Position numbers and translations under genes: made by a program | Shown: positions 42,537 through 53,372 of the stretch, piece after piece | Numbering within the stretch: position 1 is the first letter of the stretch | Layout of the letters: each line of letters begins with the position of its first letter | The notes under the pieces: generated by a model | What the model was told of the DNA's origin: nothing | The model's input: the letters and a program-made list of their open reading frames with translations, nothing else | Database searches by the model: none | Source of the DNA: Streptomonospora nanhaiensis | GTDB taxonomy: Bacteria > Actinomycetota > Actinomycetes > Streptosporangiales > Streptosporangiaceae | NCBI RefSeq assembly: GCF_026642255.1 | Contig: NZ_CP113264.1 | Span: forward strand, 3,472,001-3,536,000 | Reading direction: 5' to 3' | Length of the DNA: 64,000 bases

Positions 42537-43724
42537 TCAGAGGATCCGACGGGCCCCGGGGATCGCGCGGACCGCGGCGGCGAGCGCCCAGCAGGCGGGG
42601 ACCGCGAGGGCGGCCATGCCCAGGAACTTCACCGCGGCGGGTGCCTCCCAACCGCTCAGCGCCGTTCCGAGCCCGACCAGCACCAGCGGGTGCAGGAAGT
42701 ACACGGCGAAGGCGTTGTCGGCCAGGAACGCGGAGGGGCGGGTCCGCCGGTCGAGGAAGCGGCGGAAGGACACCATCAGCGCGAGGGTCACGCCGACCGC
42801 GAAGAACGTCTCCGCCACCATGTGGAACAGCGCCGGAGCGGTCCCGGGGGCGTTCTCCGGCCCGAGGACGAGCCCCCCTCCCAGGAACGCGGCCAGGCCG
42901 AGGACGGCCGTCGCGCCCCCGTACCAGCCGGCCCGGCCGGGCAGGCGGGTGAACCAGTTGCGGCGGTAGGCCAGCACGCCCACCGTGAAGAGGGCCGCGT
43001 ACTGGGGCAGGTAGTCGGGGCTGGGCAGCCCCACGAACGGCCAGTAGGGGGCGGGGTTCACCCAGCGCCAGACGAACGACACCAGGGCCAGGGCCACGGT
43101 GAAGGCGACGACCGGACCGAGCCAGCGCAGCGGGGCCGTGTCCTCCGGGCGGGAGGCGGGGAGGACCGCCGTGCCCCGGCGCTCGGCGCGGCGCTCGCGG
43201 AAGCCGCGCACCATGACGTAGGTGAGGCTGAGGACGAGCAGGACCTCGACGAACCACATGGGGCCGGGGTCGAAGGTGATCACGTAGAAGAGCCAGTAGG
43301 GCATCTCCGCGCCCTCGGCGGCGGCTCCTTCCGCGAACATCCGGTAGGTGCCGGTCGTGAGCAGCGGCCGTACGAGCAGGGCGAACAGCAGCAGGGGGAC
43401 GCCCAGGCGCACCAGGCGCTCGCGGACGAACCCCCGCCGCCCCCTCCGGTCCCTCGCTCCGGGCACGAAGTAGCCCGCGAGCAGGAAGAACAGGCCCATG
43501 AAGTAGGTCTGGTCGACGACGACCAGGAGGTCGAGCAGCCCGCCCGTGGGGTCCTGCGCGGGCTCGGTGTAGAACCAGACCGGGATGTTGCCGTAGGTGA
43601 GTGCGACATGGTGCAGCACGACCAGGACGGTCATCGCCACGCGCAGGTTGTCGACGTAGTGCAGGCGTCTCGGGGGCGGTGGCGCCGCCTCCGGGCTCAG
43701 GGCGGGCGCGGGTTGCTGTGTCAT
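42537..43724 (-). CDS. Acyltransferase family 3 membrane protein
   Basis: The 395-residue protein has ten predicted helices and the acyltransferase-3 motifs: RRLHYVDNLRVAMTVLVVLHHVAL with the catalytic-type His in helix 1 and FFLLAGYFVPG after helix 2. Relatives acylate sugars, lipids or antibiotics at the membrane. GAGGACC precedes the ATG. It begins 29 bp after its TetR gene and forms an operon with it. Confidence 0.9.
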   Translation of the reverse strand: MTQQPAPALSPEAAPPPPRRLHYVDNLRVAMTVLVVLHHVALTYGNIPVWFYTEPAQDPTGGLLDLLVVVDQTYFMGLFFLLAGYFVPGARDRRGRRGFVRERLVRLGVPLLLFALLVRPLLTTGTYRMFAEGAAAEGAEMPYWLFYVITFDPGPMWFVEVLLVLSLTYVMVRGFRERRAERRGTAVLPASRPEDTAPLRWLGPVVAFTVALALVSFVWRWVNPAPYWPFVGLPSPDYLPQYAALFTVGVLAYRRNWFTRLPGRAGWYGGATAVLGLAAFLGGGLVLGPENAPGTAPALFHMVAETFFAVGVTLALMVSFRRFLDRRTRPSAFLADNAFAVYFLHPLVLVGLGTALSGWEAPAAVKFLGMAALAVPACWALAAAVRAIPGARRIL

Positions 43725-43753
43725 GGGGTCCTCGTGATGGGGGTGTGCGCCGG

Positions 43754-44374
43754 TCAGTCGGCGCGGGTGGCGCGGACGAGCTGTTCGCCGAGTTCGGCGG
43801 CGTGCGCCATGAGGTCGTGGTCGGGGTGGACGCGCCAGTACTCGAACATCCCGTCGGTGGCGGACTGCTGGGTCACGGCCATCGCCCGCACGTCGAAGTC
43901 GCGGAACTCGCCGCTCCTCTGCCCCTCCCGGTAGAGCCCCTCCAGGGACTCGTAGAGGGGTTCGGACTCGCCGGCCCCGTACCGGGGGGAGCCGTCCGGC
44001 CTGAGCGCGTGGATGAAGATCTGCGCCAGGGCCGCCATGCGGCTCCGGTGCTCCAGCGCGTAGGCGGCCACACCCCGCACGTGTGCGCGGAGCATGTCGG
44101 CGGCGTTGTCCTGGGCGAGGAGCCGCGGGACGACGGACTCGGCGATCTCCGTGTAGACGCCCGTCACCAGCTGGTCCATCAACTCGTCCTTTCCCGCGAA
44201 GTGATACGAGATCACGCCCTTGCTCACGCCCGCCTCCTCGGCGATCCGCGCCAGTGAGGCGTTGGGATAGCCCACCTCGGCGATGGTGTCGATCGCCGCG
44301 GCGACGATCTGCGCCCTGCGGGCCTCCTCGATGAAGGACCTTTTCTGACCGGCTGGATTATTTTCTGACCGCAT
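43754..44374 (-). CDS. TetR family regulator of the acyltransferase operon
   Basis: The 206-residue protein has an HTH at about residues 17-62 (ASLARIAEEAGVSKGVISYHFAGKDELMDQL). It is the first gene of a two-gene operon with the acyltransferase, so it probably controls both through the operator that includes its own start codon (44343-44382). No Shine-Dalgarno is visible before the ATG at 44374. Confidence 0.9.
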   Translation of the reverse strand: MRSENNPAGQKRSFIEEARRAQIVAAAIDTIAEVGYPNASLARIAEEAGVSKGVISYHFAGKDELMDQLVTGVYTEIAESVVPRLLAQDNAADMLRAHVRGVAAYALEHRSRMAALAQIFIHALRPDGSPRYGAGESEPLYESLEGLYREGQRSGEFRDFDVRAMAVTQQSATDGMFEYWRVHPDHDLMAHAAELGEQLVRATRAD

Positions 44375-44382
44375 GGCCAGAA
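44343..44382. promoter_or_regulatory. TetR operator and repeated half-sites over the tetR start
   Basis: TTCTGACC (44363-44370) mirrors GGCCAGAA (44375-44382) at seven of eight positions across GCAT, which includes the start codon. TTTTCTGACC is repeated 20 bp away at 44341-44350 inside the first codons. Confidence 0.55.
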
Positions 44383-44927
44383 TCTAACACAGGAGGCCAG
44401 GAATCCATGGGGGATGTCCCTGAACCGCCCCTGGTCCGCCCCCGTCGGGCCGGGGGTGGAAACCCCGGGACGGCACGGTCCCGTCCCCCGGCGGCCGAGC
44501 CGAGGTCCCCGACCGGAGGCGCCCACCGGCCCGGCCGGTCGGCCCCTGGAGGCCGATCGCCGGGGAGCGGGGGCGGGAGCGGCCTGGACGGGCCCGCCCC
44601 CACCCGGGCGCTCCTCGGCCGACACGGGCGGGGGCGGGCAGGCTCCCTCCCGGACGCCGCGATCGGACGCCGGCCGGAACTCCTCGCCTCCCGGACCGGC
44701 CGCGGCCCGGGTTCCCCGGCCCTCGTCCACAGGCCCTGGAGAATCCACGGGGACAGGGGTACCGTTGTCCGTAGGCGCGGTCCCGCGCCCAACCCCCGGT
44801 CCCGGTGCTCGCGCCACCGGCTGTGAGGGGGCAAAGGGGACTCAGGGTCCTCGGGACGCCGGTCCGATGTGCCCCACCGGCGGGGCGGAGGGAGCGCGAG
44901 TTCCGACGCTGTCGCCGAGGAGCCGTC
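44375..44927. other. 553-bp region without a gene
   Basis: No supported coding sequence; open frames here are proline-, arginine- and glycine-rich and look non-coding. A hairpin GGGACGG-N7-CCGTCCC lies at 44467-44487. It also holds the promoter of the gene at 44928, perhaps near TACCGTTGTCCGTAGG (44760-44775). Confidence 0.5.
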
Positions 44928-45791
44928 ATGACCAGCCACAAGGCCTTCAAGCAGCGCGTGCGCGCCCGCATGGACAAGACCGGCGAGAGCTACACCGCCG
45001 CCCGCGCGCACCTGATCGGCCGCACCGGAACCGCACCCCGGTCCGACCGCGCGTCCTCCGAGCCCGCCGTCGGGCCCGGGAGAACCGCCGCCGACCGCTC
45101 ACCCGCCGTCCAGCCCCCGCCCGGCGGGGAGCACACCGTGTCCGCCGACGCCCCTCCCACGAACGGGGCCCCGGCCGGCTCCGCCGGTCCCACCGGCGCA
45201 TCCGCCCCGTCAGCGGCCGACCGGCGCACCACGGGGACGATGCGCGGCCGCGTCACCGACGACTCCGTGCGGGAGCACACCGGCCGCGACTACGCCGGAT
45301 GGTTCGCCCTGCTGGACGGCTGGAACGGCACCGCCCGCACCCACACCGAGCTGGCGGCATGGCTGGGCCGGGAGCAGGGCGTCCCCGCTTGGTGGGCGCA
45401 GACCGTCACGGTCGCCTACGAGCAGGAGCGCGGGATGCGGGTCGCGGGCCAGAAGAAGGACGGGTTCGCGGTCAGCGTCAGCAAGACCGTCCACGCGCCG
45501 GTCGAGCGCCTCTTCGCCGCCTTCGTCGAGGAGGGCGAGCGCGGGAGGTGGCTGCCCGGCCACGACCTGTCGGTGCGCACCTCCACCGAGCCCCGGCGCC
45601 TGACCGCCGACTTCGACCGGTCCACACGGATCAGCGCCAACTTCACCGCCAAGGACGGTGGCAGGAGCACGGTCGCCTTCGAGCACACCAAGTTGGCGGA
45701 CGCGGAGACCGCCGCCGAGACGAAGGCGTTCTGGAGGCACCGGCTGGGGCAGCTCAAGGTCGTGCTGGAGGGGCACGGGGACCGCCCCTGA
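44928..45791 (+). CDS. Three-part protein with DUF4287-like and SRPBCC-like regions
   Basis: The 287-residue protein has a short basic N-terminal motif (KAFKQRVRARMDKTGESYTAARAHL), a low-complexity Ala/Pro linker (residues 35-100), a DUF4287-like helical domain (TGRDYAGWFALLDGWNGTARTHTELAAWLGREQGVPAWWAQTVTVAYE) and a C-terminal SRPBCC/AHSA1-like domain (VSVSKTVHAPVERLFAAF through LKVVLEGH). No catalytic residues can be named. GAGGAGCC precedes the ATG. It is a monocistronic unit ending in two tandem hairpins. Confidence 0.75.
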   Translation: MTSHKAFKQRVRARMDKTGESYTAARAHLIGRTGTAPRSDRASSEPAVGPGRTAADRSPAVQPPPGGEHTVSADAPPTNGAPAGSAGPTGASAPSAADRRTTGTMRGRVTDDSVREHTGRDYAGWFALLDGWNGTARTHTELAAWLGREQGVPAWWAQTVTVAYEQERGMRVAGQKKDGFAVSVSKTVHAPVERLFAAFVEEGERGRWLPGHDLSVRTSTEPRRLTADFDRSTRISANFTAKDGGRSTVAFEHTKLADAETAAETKAFWRHRLGQLKVVLEGHGDRP

Positions 45792-45830
45792 GCCCTGCGG
45801 GACCCGAGCCGTTCCCGGACCCCGGGGCTG

Positions 45831-45872
45831 CCCGCCCCCGGCACGCCGTCCTTCACGGCCGTCGGGGGCGGG
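45831..45872. terminator. First of two tandem terminators, DUF4287/UvrA-like
   Basis: CCCGCCCCCG (45831-45840) pairs with CGGGGGCGGG (45863-45872), enclosing GCCGT/ACGGC. It lies 39 bp after the plus-strand stop. Confidence 0.7.
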
Positions 45873-45897
45873 GGCGCCCTCCCCGGTCCGAGCGCGT

Positions 45898-45928
45898 GGG
45901 CCGCCCCGCCCGGACGGCGGGGCGGCCC
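45898..45928. terminator. Second tandem terminator, next to the UvrA-like stop
   Basis: GGGCCGCCCCGCC (45898-45910) pairs perfectly with GGCGGGGCGGCCC (45916-45928) around five bases, five bases from the stop of the minus-strand gene. Confidence 0.75.
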
Positions 45929-45933
45929 ACGGC

Positions 45934-48207
<2,274 letters not shown>

Positions 48208-48224
48208 GCTGCTCCTCAGAAATC

Positions 48225-48271
48225 CTTATGCGGTAAACTGGCGGCCTGCGAACGTTAGTTTATGGCATAAG
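48225..48271. promoter_or_regulatory. Long TetR operator between uvrA-like and tetR
   Basis: CTTATGCGGTAAACT (48225-48239) mirrors AGTTTATGGCATAAG (48257-48271) at 13 of 15 positions with a 17-base centre. The right arm includes the AAGGAG Shine-Dalgarno of tetR, so binding would cover promoters in both directions. Confidence 0.7.
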
Positions 48272-48280
48272 GAGATGCAA

Positions 48281-49099
48281 GTGGTCATCTACGCCGGGCA
48301 GGGTGACGCTCGTCGCTCCATGGGCCTGCTGTGGCGCGCCCCCGCGGACCCGTCCGCGCGTGCCGTCCCCGGCCCCAAGCCCGAACTCAGCGTGGACCTG
48401 GTCGTGGAGACCGCCATCGGCGTCGCCGACGAAGAGGGCATGGACGCGCTGTCGATGCGCGCGGTGGGACAGCGGCTCGGGCGCACCGCCATGTCGCTGT
48501 ACACCTACGTGGCCAGCAAGAACGAGCTCATCGAGCTGATGTACGACCACGCGTTCGGGGAGCTCGCCGAAGCAGCCGAAGCCGATGGCGAACCGGACTG
48601 GCGCAAGGCTACGACGAACTGGGCGACCCGGCTGTGGGAGTTCTACCTCCGCCACCCCTGGGCGCTGGAGGTGTCCCAGGCCAGGCCGGTGCTGGGCCCC
48701 AACGAGTACCGGCTGTTCGAGTCCATGGCCCTCGTGCTGCACCGTGCGGGTCTGGACGCCGCCGGGATCCGCAGCACCTACGGCAACCTCTTCTCCCTCG
48801 TGCGCGGCTCCGTGCGGACGGCCGCGGAGGCCCGCCGCGCCGAGGCCGTGACGGGAGCGCCCGAGGACGAGTGGTGGTTCGCCCGGTCCGCGCAGCTGGA
48901 CGAGCTCGTGCCCGACTTCGCCGAGCGCTTCCCCACCCTCGCCCGCATGTCCGAGGCGGGCGCGTTCTCCAACGAGGACGAGAGCGAGCCCTACCTGGAG
49001 CAGGAGGCGTGGGAGACCTTCCAGTTCGGTCTGAACGCCCTGCTCGACGGGGTGCGGGGCAAGCTCAGCGCGCGGACCCGCCCGGAACCGCGCACGTGA
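48281..49099 (+). CDS. TetR family regulator of the UvrA-like gene
   Basis: The 272-residue protein has an N-terminal extension of about 30 residues, a TetR HTH (about 45-90, [31 protein letters not shown]) and a C-terminal domain of the TetR_C_1 type ([22 protein letters not shown]). The GTG at 48281 is chosen because AAGGAG lies six bases upstream; an ATG at 48275 would be too close. Its last 35 bases overlap the convergent methyltransferase gene. Confidence 0.9.
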   Translation: MVIYAGQGDARRSMGLLWRAPADPSARAVPGPKPELSVDLVVETAIGVADEEGMDALSMRAVGQRLGRTAMSLYTYVASKNELIELMYDHAFGELAEAAEADGEPDWRKATTNWATRLWEFYLRHPWALEVSQARPVLGPNEYRLFESMALVLHRAGLDAAGIRSTYGNLFSLVRGSVRTAAEARRAEAVTGAPEDEWWFARSAQLDELVPDFAERFPTLARMSEAGAFSNEDESEPYLEQEAWETFQFGLNALLDGVRGKLSARTRPEPRT

Positions 49100-49820
49100 T
49101 GATCTCCTCGGAGGCGTCCGTGAGCGGACCGCGGGCCCAGTCGCCGTACCGGGCCCGTACCTCCAGGCCGGCCCCGGCCAGGAGCGCGTCGAGCGCGCCG
49201 GAGTCCGGGAAGCGCAGCGTGCTGCGGCTGTGCCGGACCTCTCCGCCCCACGCGGTACTGGAGTAGGCGGTGGTGAAGGTGACCAGGTCGCCCTCCACAC
49301 CCTCCAACCGGTGCACGGAGGTCGCCTCGGCCCCGTCCGGACCGGTCACCGTGCGCGTGCGCGAGGGCCGCCACGCCTCCCAGCCCCGCGCCGCGGGGTT
49401 GCGCGTCTCGAACACGAACCGGCCGTCCTCCGCCAGGGCCCGCCGCACGGCCGCCAGGGCCGACCGGAGCTCCTCGTCCGTGGTGAGCACCTGGAACGCG
49501 TGCCCGGTCATCACGACGAGGTCGAACTCGTTCTCGAAGGACGTCGTCGCCAGGTCTCCGAGGACCCACTCGACGTCCCCGCGGTCGCGTCGGCCGACCT
49601 CCAGCATCGCGTCGGCGGGATCGAGCCCCACCAGCCGCCCCGTGTGGCCCCGCCTCCTGGCCTCCCGCTGGAGCAGCCCGGTGCCGCAGCCCACGTCCAG
49701 GACCGACCGCGCGGACATGACCAGGTCGATGTAGAAGGCGTCGTCGGGGGCCAGGCCCCAGGGGTGGAAGACGTCGTAGAGTTCGGCCATCGCAGCATCG
49801 GAGAAGACGTTGTCGACCAT
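49065..49820 (-). CDS. Class I SAM-dependent methyltransferase
   Basis: The 251-residue protein has motif [36 protein letters not shown], then [18 protein letters not shown] and [16 protein letters not shown]. It belongs to the Methyltransf_25/11 group acting on small molecules; substrate unknown. CACACT ends six bases before the ATG, suggesting a leaderless mRNA. The 3' end overlaps tetR by 35 bp. Confidence 0.88.
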   Translation of the reverse strand: MVDNVFSDAAMAELYDVFHPWGLAPDDAFYIDLVMSARSVLDVGCGTGLLQREARRRGHTGRLVGLDPADAMLEVGRRDRGDVEWVLGDLATTSFENEFDLVVMTGHAFQVLTTDEELRSALAAVRRALAEDGRFVFETRNPAARGWEAWRPSRTRTVTGPDGAEATSVHRLEGVEGDLVTFTTAYSSTAWGGEVRHSRSTLRFPDSGALDALLAGAGLEVRARYGDWARGPLTDASEEIITCAVPGGSAR

Positions 49821-50009
49821 GCGGCCAGTGTGGTGGACCGGCCCCGCGCCCGCACCCGGATTTCCCGGCCCGCGCCCCTCCGCCCGCGGAGGGGCGCGGG
49901 CCGGCCGCGGCCGGGGGGCGCCGCGGGCCGGGGCGGGCCCCGGTTCGCTAGCCTCGTCCCCGACGAGCCCGGCGCCGCCCGGCCCCGGGAGAGGAGAACG
50001 GGGAGACCC

Positions 50010-50666
50010 ATGCCCGCACCCGACCCGGACCGGTTGCACCCCACGACCCGGCCGGACCTGACCAACGTCGTCTTCCTGAAGGCACAGGTCACCTCCGACC
50101 TCATCGAGGTGGGCGAGTACACCTACTACGACGACGAGGGCAGCGGAGTCCCCTTCGAGCAGGCGTGCGTGCTCTACAACTACGGCCCCCAGCGCCTGGT
50201 GATCGGCCGGTTCAGCGCCATCGCGCCGGGCGCCACCATCCTCATGCCCGCCGGGAACCACCCCACCGTGGGCCCCTCCACCTACCTGTTCACGATGTTC
50301 GGCGGCGAGTGGTCCGAGCGCACCATGGACACCTACCTGTCGATCCCCGCCCCGCCCGACACCAGGATCGGCAACGACGTGTGGATCGGCCGGGGCGCCA
50401 CGCTCATGCCGGGGGTGGCGATCGGCGACGGCGCCGTCGTGGCCGCGCACAGTGTCGTGACCAAGGACGTCGCCCCCTACGCGCTGGTCGGCGGAAACCC
50501 GGCGCGGCACATCCGCAGCCGCTTCGACGAGGACGACGTCGCCCGCCTGCTCGCGGCCCGGTGGTGGGACTGGCCCGTCGAGGCGATCACCGAGCACGCC
50601 GCCCTCATCATGGGCGGCAGCCCCGCCGCGGTGGCCGCGGTGGCCGAGGGCGTCCTCGGCGGCTGA
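50010..50666 (+). CDS. CatB-related xenobiotic O-acetyltransferase
   Basis: The 218-residue protein is a left-handed beta-helix acetyltransferase with [32 protein letters not shown], in which the His of NHPT is the catalytic base (near residue 94), and [43 protein letters not shown]. The family includes Vat streptogramin and CatB chloramphenicol acetyltransferases. GGGGAGACCC precedes the ATG. An antibiotic-inactivating role is possible but not shown. Confidence 0.9.
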   Translation: MPAPDPDRLHPTTRPDLTNVVFLKAQVTSDLIEVGEYTYYDDEGSGVPFEQACVLYNYGPQRLVIGRFSAIAPGATILMPAGNHPTVGPSTYLFTMFGGEWSERTMDTYLSIPAPPDTRIGNDVWIGRGATLMPGVAIGDGAVVAAHSVVTKDVAPYALVGGNPARHIRSRFDEDDVARLLAARWWDWPVEAITEHAALIMGGSPAAVAAVAEGVLGG

Positions 50667-50698
50667 ACCGGGGGCGGGGTGCGACGGGCCGCGGGGCC

Positions 50699-51100
50699 TC
50701 AGCCGTCCAGGACGTGCCCGGTGGTGGCGTCCACGTGGTCGGGCACCTCCTCGTGGCGGTCGCCGACCGTCAGGGTGCCGGTGGGCTCGAAGAGGAGGAT
50801 CGACGCGCCCCCGTCCGACTCGGGCCGGTGCTCGGCGCCGCGCGGGACCACGAACACCGATCCCCTCTCCAGGGTGACGACCCGCTCCGGGGCGCCCTCG
50901 CGCTCGCGCAGCCGGATGCGCAGGTCCCCGTCCAGGAGGAGGAAGAACTCGTCGGTGCCGTCGTGGGCGTGCCACACGTACTCGCCGCGGACCTTGGCCA
51001 CGCGCACGTCGTAGTCGTTGACCCGGGTGACGATGCGCGGACTCCACAGCTCGTCGAAGGAGGCCAGCGCGTCCCGCAGGTTGATCGGTCGTTCGCTCAT
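50699..51100 (-). CDS. Cupin domain protein
   Basis: The 133-residue protein is a single cupin with motif 1 VWHAHDGTDEFFLLLDGDLRIRL (metal-binding HxH, Glu) and motif 2 GSVFVVPRGAEHRP. It is divergent from a GlxA-type regulator with 51 bp between. CAGGAT ends six bases before the ATG. Confidence 0.9.
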   Translation of the reverse strand: MSERPINLRDALASFDELWSPRIVTRVNDYDVRVAKVRGEYVWHAHDGTDEFFLLLDGDLRIRLREREGAPERVVTLERGSVFVVPRGAEHRPESDGGASILLFEPTGTLTVGDRHEEVPDHVDATTGHVLDG

Positions 51101-51151
51101 AGGGCCATCCTGGCCATGGCGCCCCGACCGGGGAAGTGCTAGGAATCGCAC

Positions 51152-52153
51152 ATGCCGCAAGAATCCTCGCACCGAGTCGCACTGGTCGTCGACGAGGGCT
51201 CGAACCCCTTCGAGATGAGCGTGGCCACCGAGCTCTTCGGACTGCGCCGTCCCGAGCTCGACCACCCCTGGTACGACCTCACCGTGTGCTCGGCGGTCCC
51301 TGACGTGCGCGTCCACCTGGGGCTGTTCACCATCACCGACCTGGCCGGGCTGGAGGCGGTGGAGGAGGCCGACACGGTCATCGTGCCCAACCGCCCCGAC
51401 CCGTGGGTGCCGCCCAGGCCGGAGGTGGTCGCGTCCGTGCGCCGGGCGGCCCGGCGGGGAGCCCGGCTGGTCAGCTTCTGCAGCGGTGCGTTCACCCTGG
51501 CCGCCGCCGGGGTCCTGGACGGGCGGAGGGCCGCCACGCACTGGAGGTTCGAGGAACTGTTCGCCCGGATGCACCCGGGGGTCCGCCTCGAACGCGACGT
51601 GCTGTTCGTGGACGAGGGCGACGTGCTCACCGCGGCGGGCAGCGCCGCCGCCCTGGACCTGGGACTGCACCTGATCCGCCGCGACCACGGCGCGGAGACC
51701 GCCAACACGGTCAGCCGACGGCTGGTGTTCGCCGCCCACCGGGAGGGAGGGCAGCGCCAGTTCGTCCGCAGGCCGCTCCCCGAGACCGCCGACACCTCCC
51801 TGGCCCCGGTCCTGGCCTGGGCCCGAGAGCACCTGGACGAACCGATCGCCGTCGCCGACCTGGCCTCTCGGGCGTCGGTCAGCCCGGCGACCCTGCACCG
51901 CCGGTTCCGGGCCGAACTGGGCACGACCCCGCTGGCCTGGCTGCGCTCCGAGCGCGTGCTGCTGGCCTGCCGCCTGATCGAGGCCGGAGGCATGGGCTTC
52001 GAGGCGGTGGCGCGGGCCAGCGGCCTGGGCAGTACCGCCAACCTGCGGGCGAGCGTTCGGGCGCACACCGGGGTCGGCCCGGCCCGGTACCGGGAGCGGT
52101 TCGGTCCGCGTCCCCCGGCCCGGGAAGGCGGCCGGTCCCCGGCCCGCGCCTGA
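51152..52153 (+). CDS. GlxA-type regulator: DJ-1/PfpI domain plus AraC HTH
   Basis: The 333-residue protein has an N-terminal class I amidotransferase-like (DJ-1/PfpI) domain (residues 8-180), with the nucleophile-position Cys in LVSFCSGAFTLAAAGVLDGRRAATHWRF, and a C-terminal AraC HTH pair (residues 220-315, IAVADLASRASVSPATLHRRFRAELG). TAGGAA ends six bases before the ATG, suggesting a leaderless mRNA. The divergent cupin gene is the nearest candidate target. Confidence 0.93.
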   Translation: MPQESSHRVALVVDEGSNPFEMSVATELFGLRRPELDHPWYDLTVCSAVPDVRVHLGLFTITDLAGLEAVEEADTVIVPNRPDPWVPPRPEVVASVRRAARRGARLVSFCSGAFTLAAAGVLDGRRAATHWRFEELFARMHPGVRLERDVLFVDEGDVLTAAGSAAALDLGLHLIRRDHGAETANTVSRRLVFAAHREGGQRQFVRRPLPETADTSLAPVLAWAREHLDEPIAVADLASRASVSPATLHRRFRAELGTTPLAWLRSERVLLACRLIEAGGMGFEAVARASGLGSTANLRASVRAHTGVGPARYRERFGPRPPAREGGRSPARA

Positions 52154-52268
52154 CCGCGCGGTCCCGGCTCCCGTTCTCACGGGGCGGGCCGGTCGCGCGG
52201 CCGCCGGACCGTCGGAGACCACGGCCCTCCTCGCCTGGGAGCGCTTCCAGAGGTCTAGGATCGGCCGC

Positions 52269-53246
52269 ATGGAAACACGTGTACTGGGTCGCACCCGCAA
52301 GGACGTCGGCGTCGTCGGTTTCGGCGCCTGGCAGATCGGAGCCTCCTGGGGCGAGGTCAGCGAGGCCGACGCCACCGCCGCCCTGCACACCGCGGCCGAG
52401 GAGGGCGTCACCTTCTTCGACACCGCCGACGTCTACGGCGACGGCCGCAGCGAACGGCTCGTGGGACGCCTGCTCAAGGAACTCCCCCACATCACCGTGG
52501 CCACCAAGATGGGCCGGCGCCAGGAGCAGCTCGCCGCGAACTACAACCCCGCCAACTTCCGGGCCTGGAACGACGACTCCCGCCGCAACCTGGGCGTGGA
52601 CACCGTCGACCTCGTCCAGCTGCACTGCCCGCCCTCCGCCGTCATCTCCACCGACGCCGTCTTCGACGACCTGGACGCCATGGTCGAGGAGGGGAGGATG
52701 CGCGCCTACGGCGTCTCGGTCGAGACCGTGGACGAAGCCCTGGCCGCCATCGCCCGCCCCCACGTGGCCACCGTCCAGATCATCCTCAACGCCTTCCGTC
52801 ACAAGCCCCTGGAGCGGTTCCTGCCCGCCGCGCGCGAGGCCGGGGTCGGTGTCATCGCCCGCGTCCCGCTGGCCAGCGGCCTGCTCTCGGGCAGGTTCAC
52901 CGCCGACACCTCCTTCGCCGACGACGACCACCGCGCCTTCAACCGCGAGGGGCAGGCATTCGACAAGGGGGAGACGTTCTCCGGCGTCCCCTACGCCACC
53001 GGGCTGGAGGCCGTGGAGCGTATCCGCCCGCTCGTCCCCGAGGGGATGACGATGGCCCAGTTCGCGCTGCGCTGGATCCTGGACCAGGACGGCGTGAGCG
53101 TCGTCATCCCCGGGGCCCGCAACGCCGACCAGGCGCGCGGCAACGCCGCCGCCGCGGACCTGGCTCCCCTCTCCCCCGAGGTCCACGCCCGGATCGGCGA
53201 GGTCTACGACGAGCTCGTCCGGCCCCACGTCCACCACCTGTGGTGA
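52269..53246 (+). CDS. Aldo/keto reductase
   Basis: The 325-residue protein has the AKR fold with the catalytic tetrad: Asp in FFDTADVYGDGRSE, Tyr in the same motif, Lys in ITVATKMGRR and His in VQLHCPP. The C-terminus has VSVVIPGARNADQARGN. NADPH is the likely cofactor. TAGGAT lies seven bases before the ATG, so the mRNA is probably leaderless. It is convergent with the second WYL gene across a strong hairpin. Confidence 0.93.
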   Translation: METRVLGRTRKDVGVVGFGAWQIGASWGEVSEADATAALHTAAEEGVTFFDTADVYGDGRSERLVGRLLKELPHITVATKMGRRQEQLAANYNPANFRAWNDDSRRNLGVDTVDLVQLHCPPSAVISTDAVFDDLDAMVEEGRMRAYGVSVETVDEALAAIARPHVATVQIILNAFRHKPLERFLPAAREAGVGVIARVPLASGLLSGRFTADTSFADDDHRAFNREGQAFDKGETFSGVPYATGLEAVERIRPLVPEGMTMAQFALRWILDQDGVSVVIPGARNADQARGNAAAADLAPLSPEVHARIGEVYDELVRPHVHHLW

Positions 53247-53276
53247 CCGGCGAGAACCCCGCGGGCTGACGGGAGA

Positions 53277-53313
53277 CCGCCACGGCCCCGCGTCCGACAG
53301 GGGGCCGTGGCGG
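53277..53313. terminator. Terminator between AKR and WYL genes
   Basis: CCGCCACGGCCCC (53277-53289) pairs perfectly with GGGGCCGTGGCGG (53301-53313) around 11 bases. Confidence 0.75.
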
Positions 53314-53372
53314 CCGGGGATGCCCCGGCGCTCCCGGCCGCGGAGGGCGGCGGCCGGGAACGGCGCGCCCGG

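Noticed and set aside
44407..44826. Open frame in the 553-bp gap
   Set aside because: No family resemblance, no Shine-Dalgarno, and a composition dominated by Gly, Arg, Pro and Ser; treated as non-coding.
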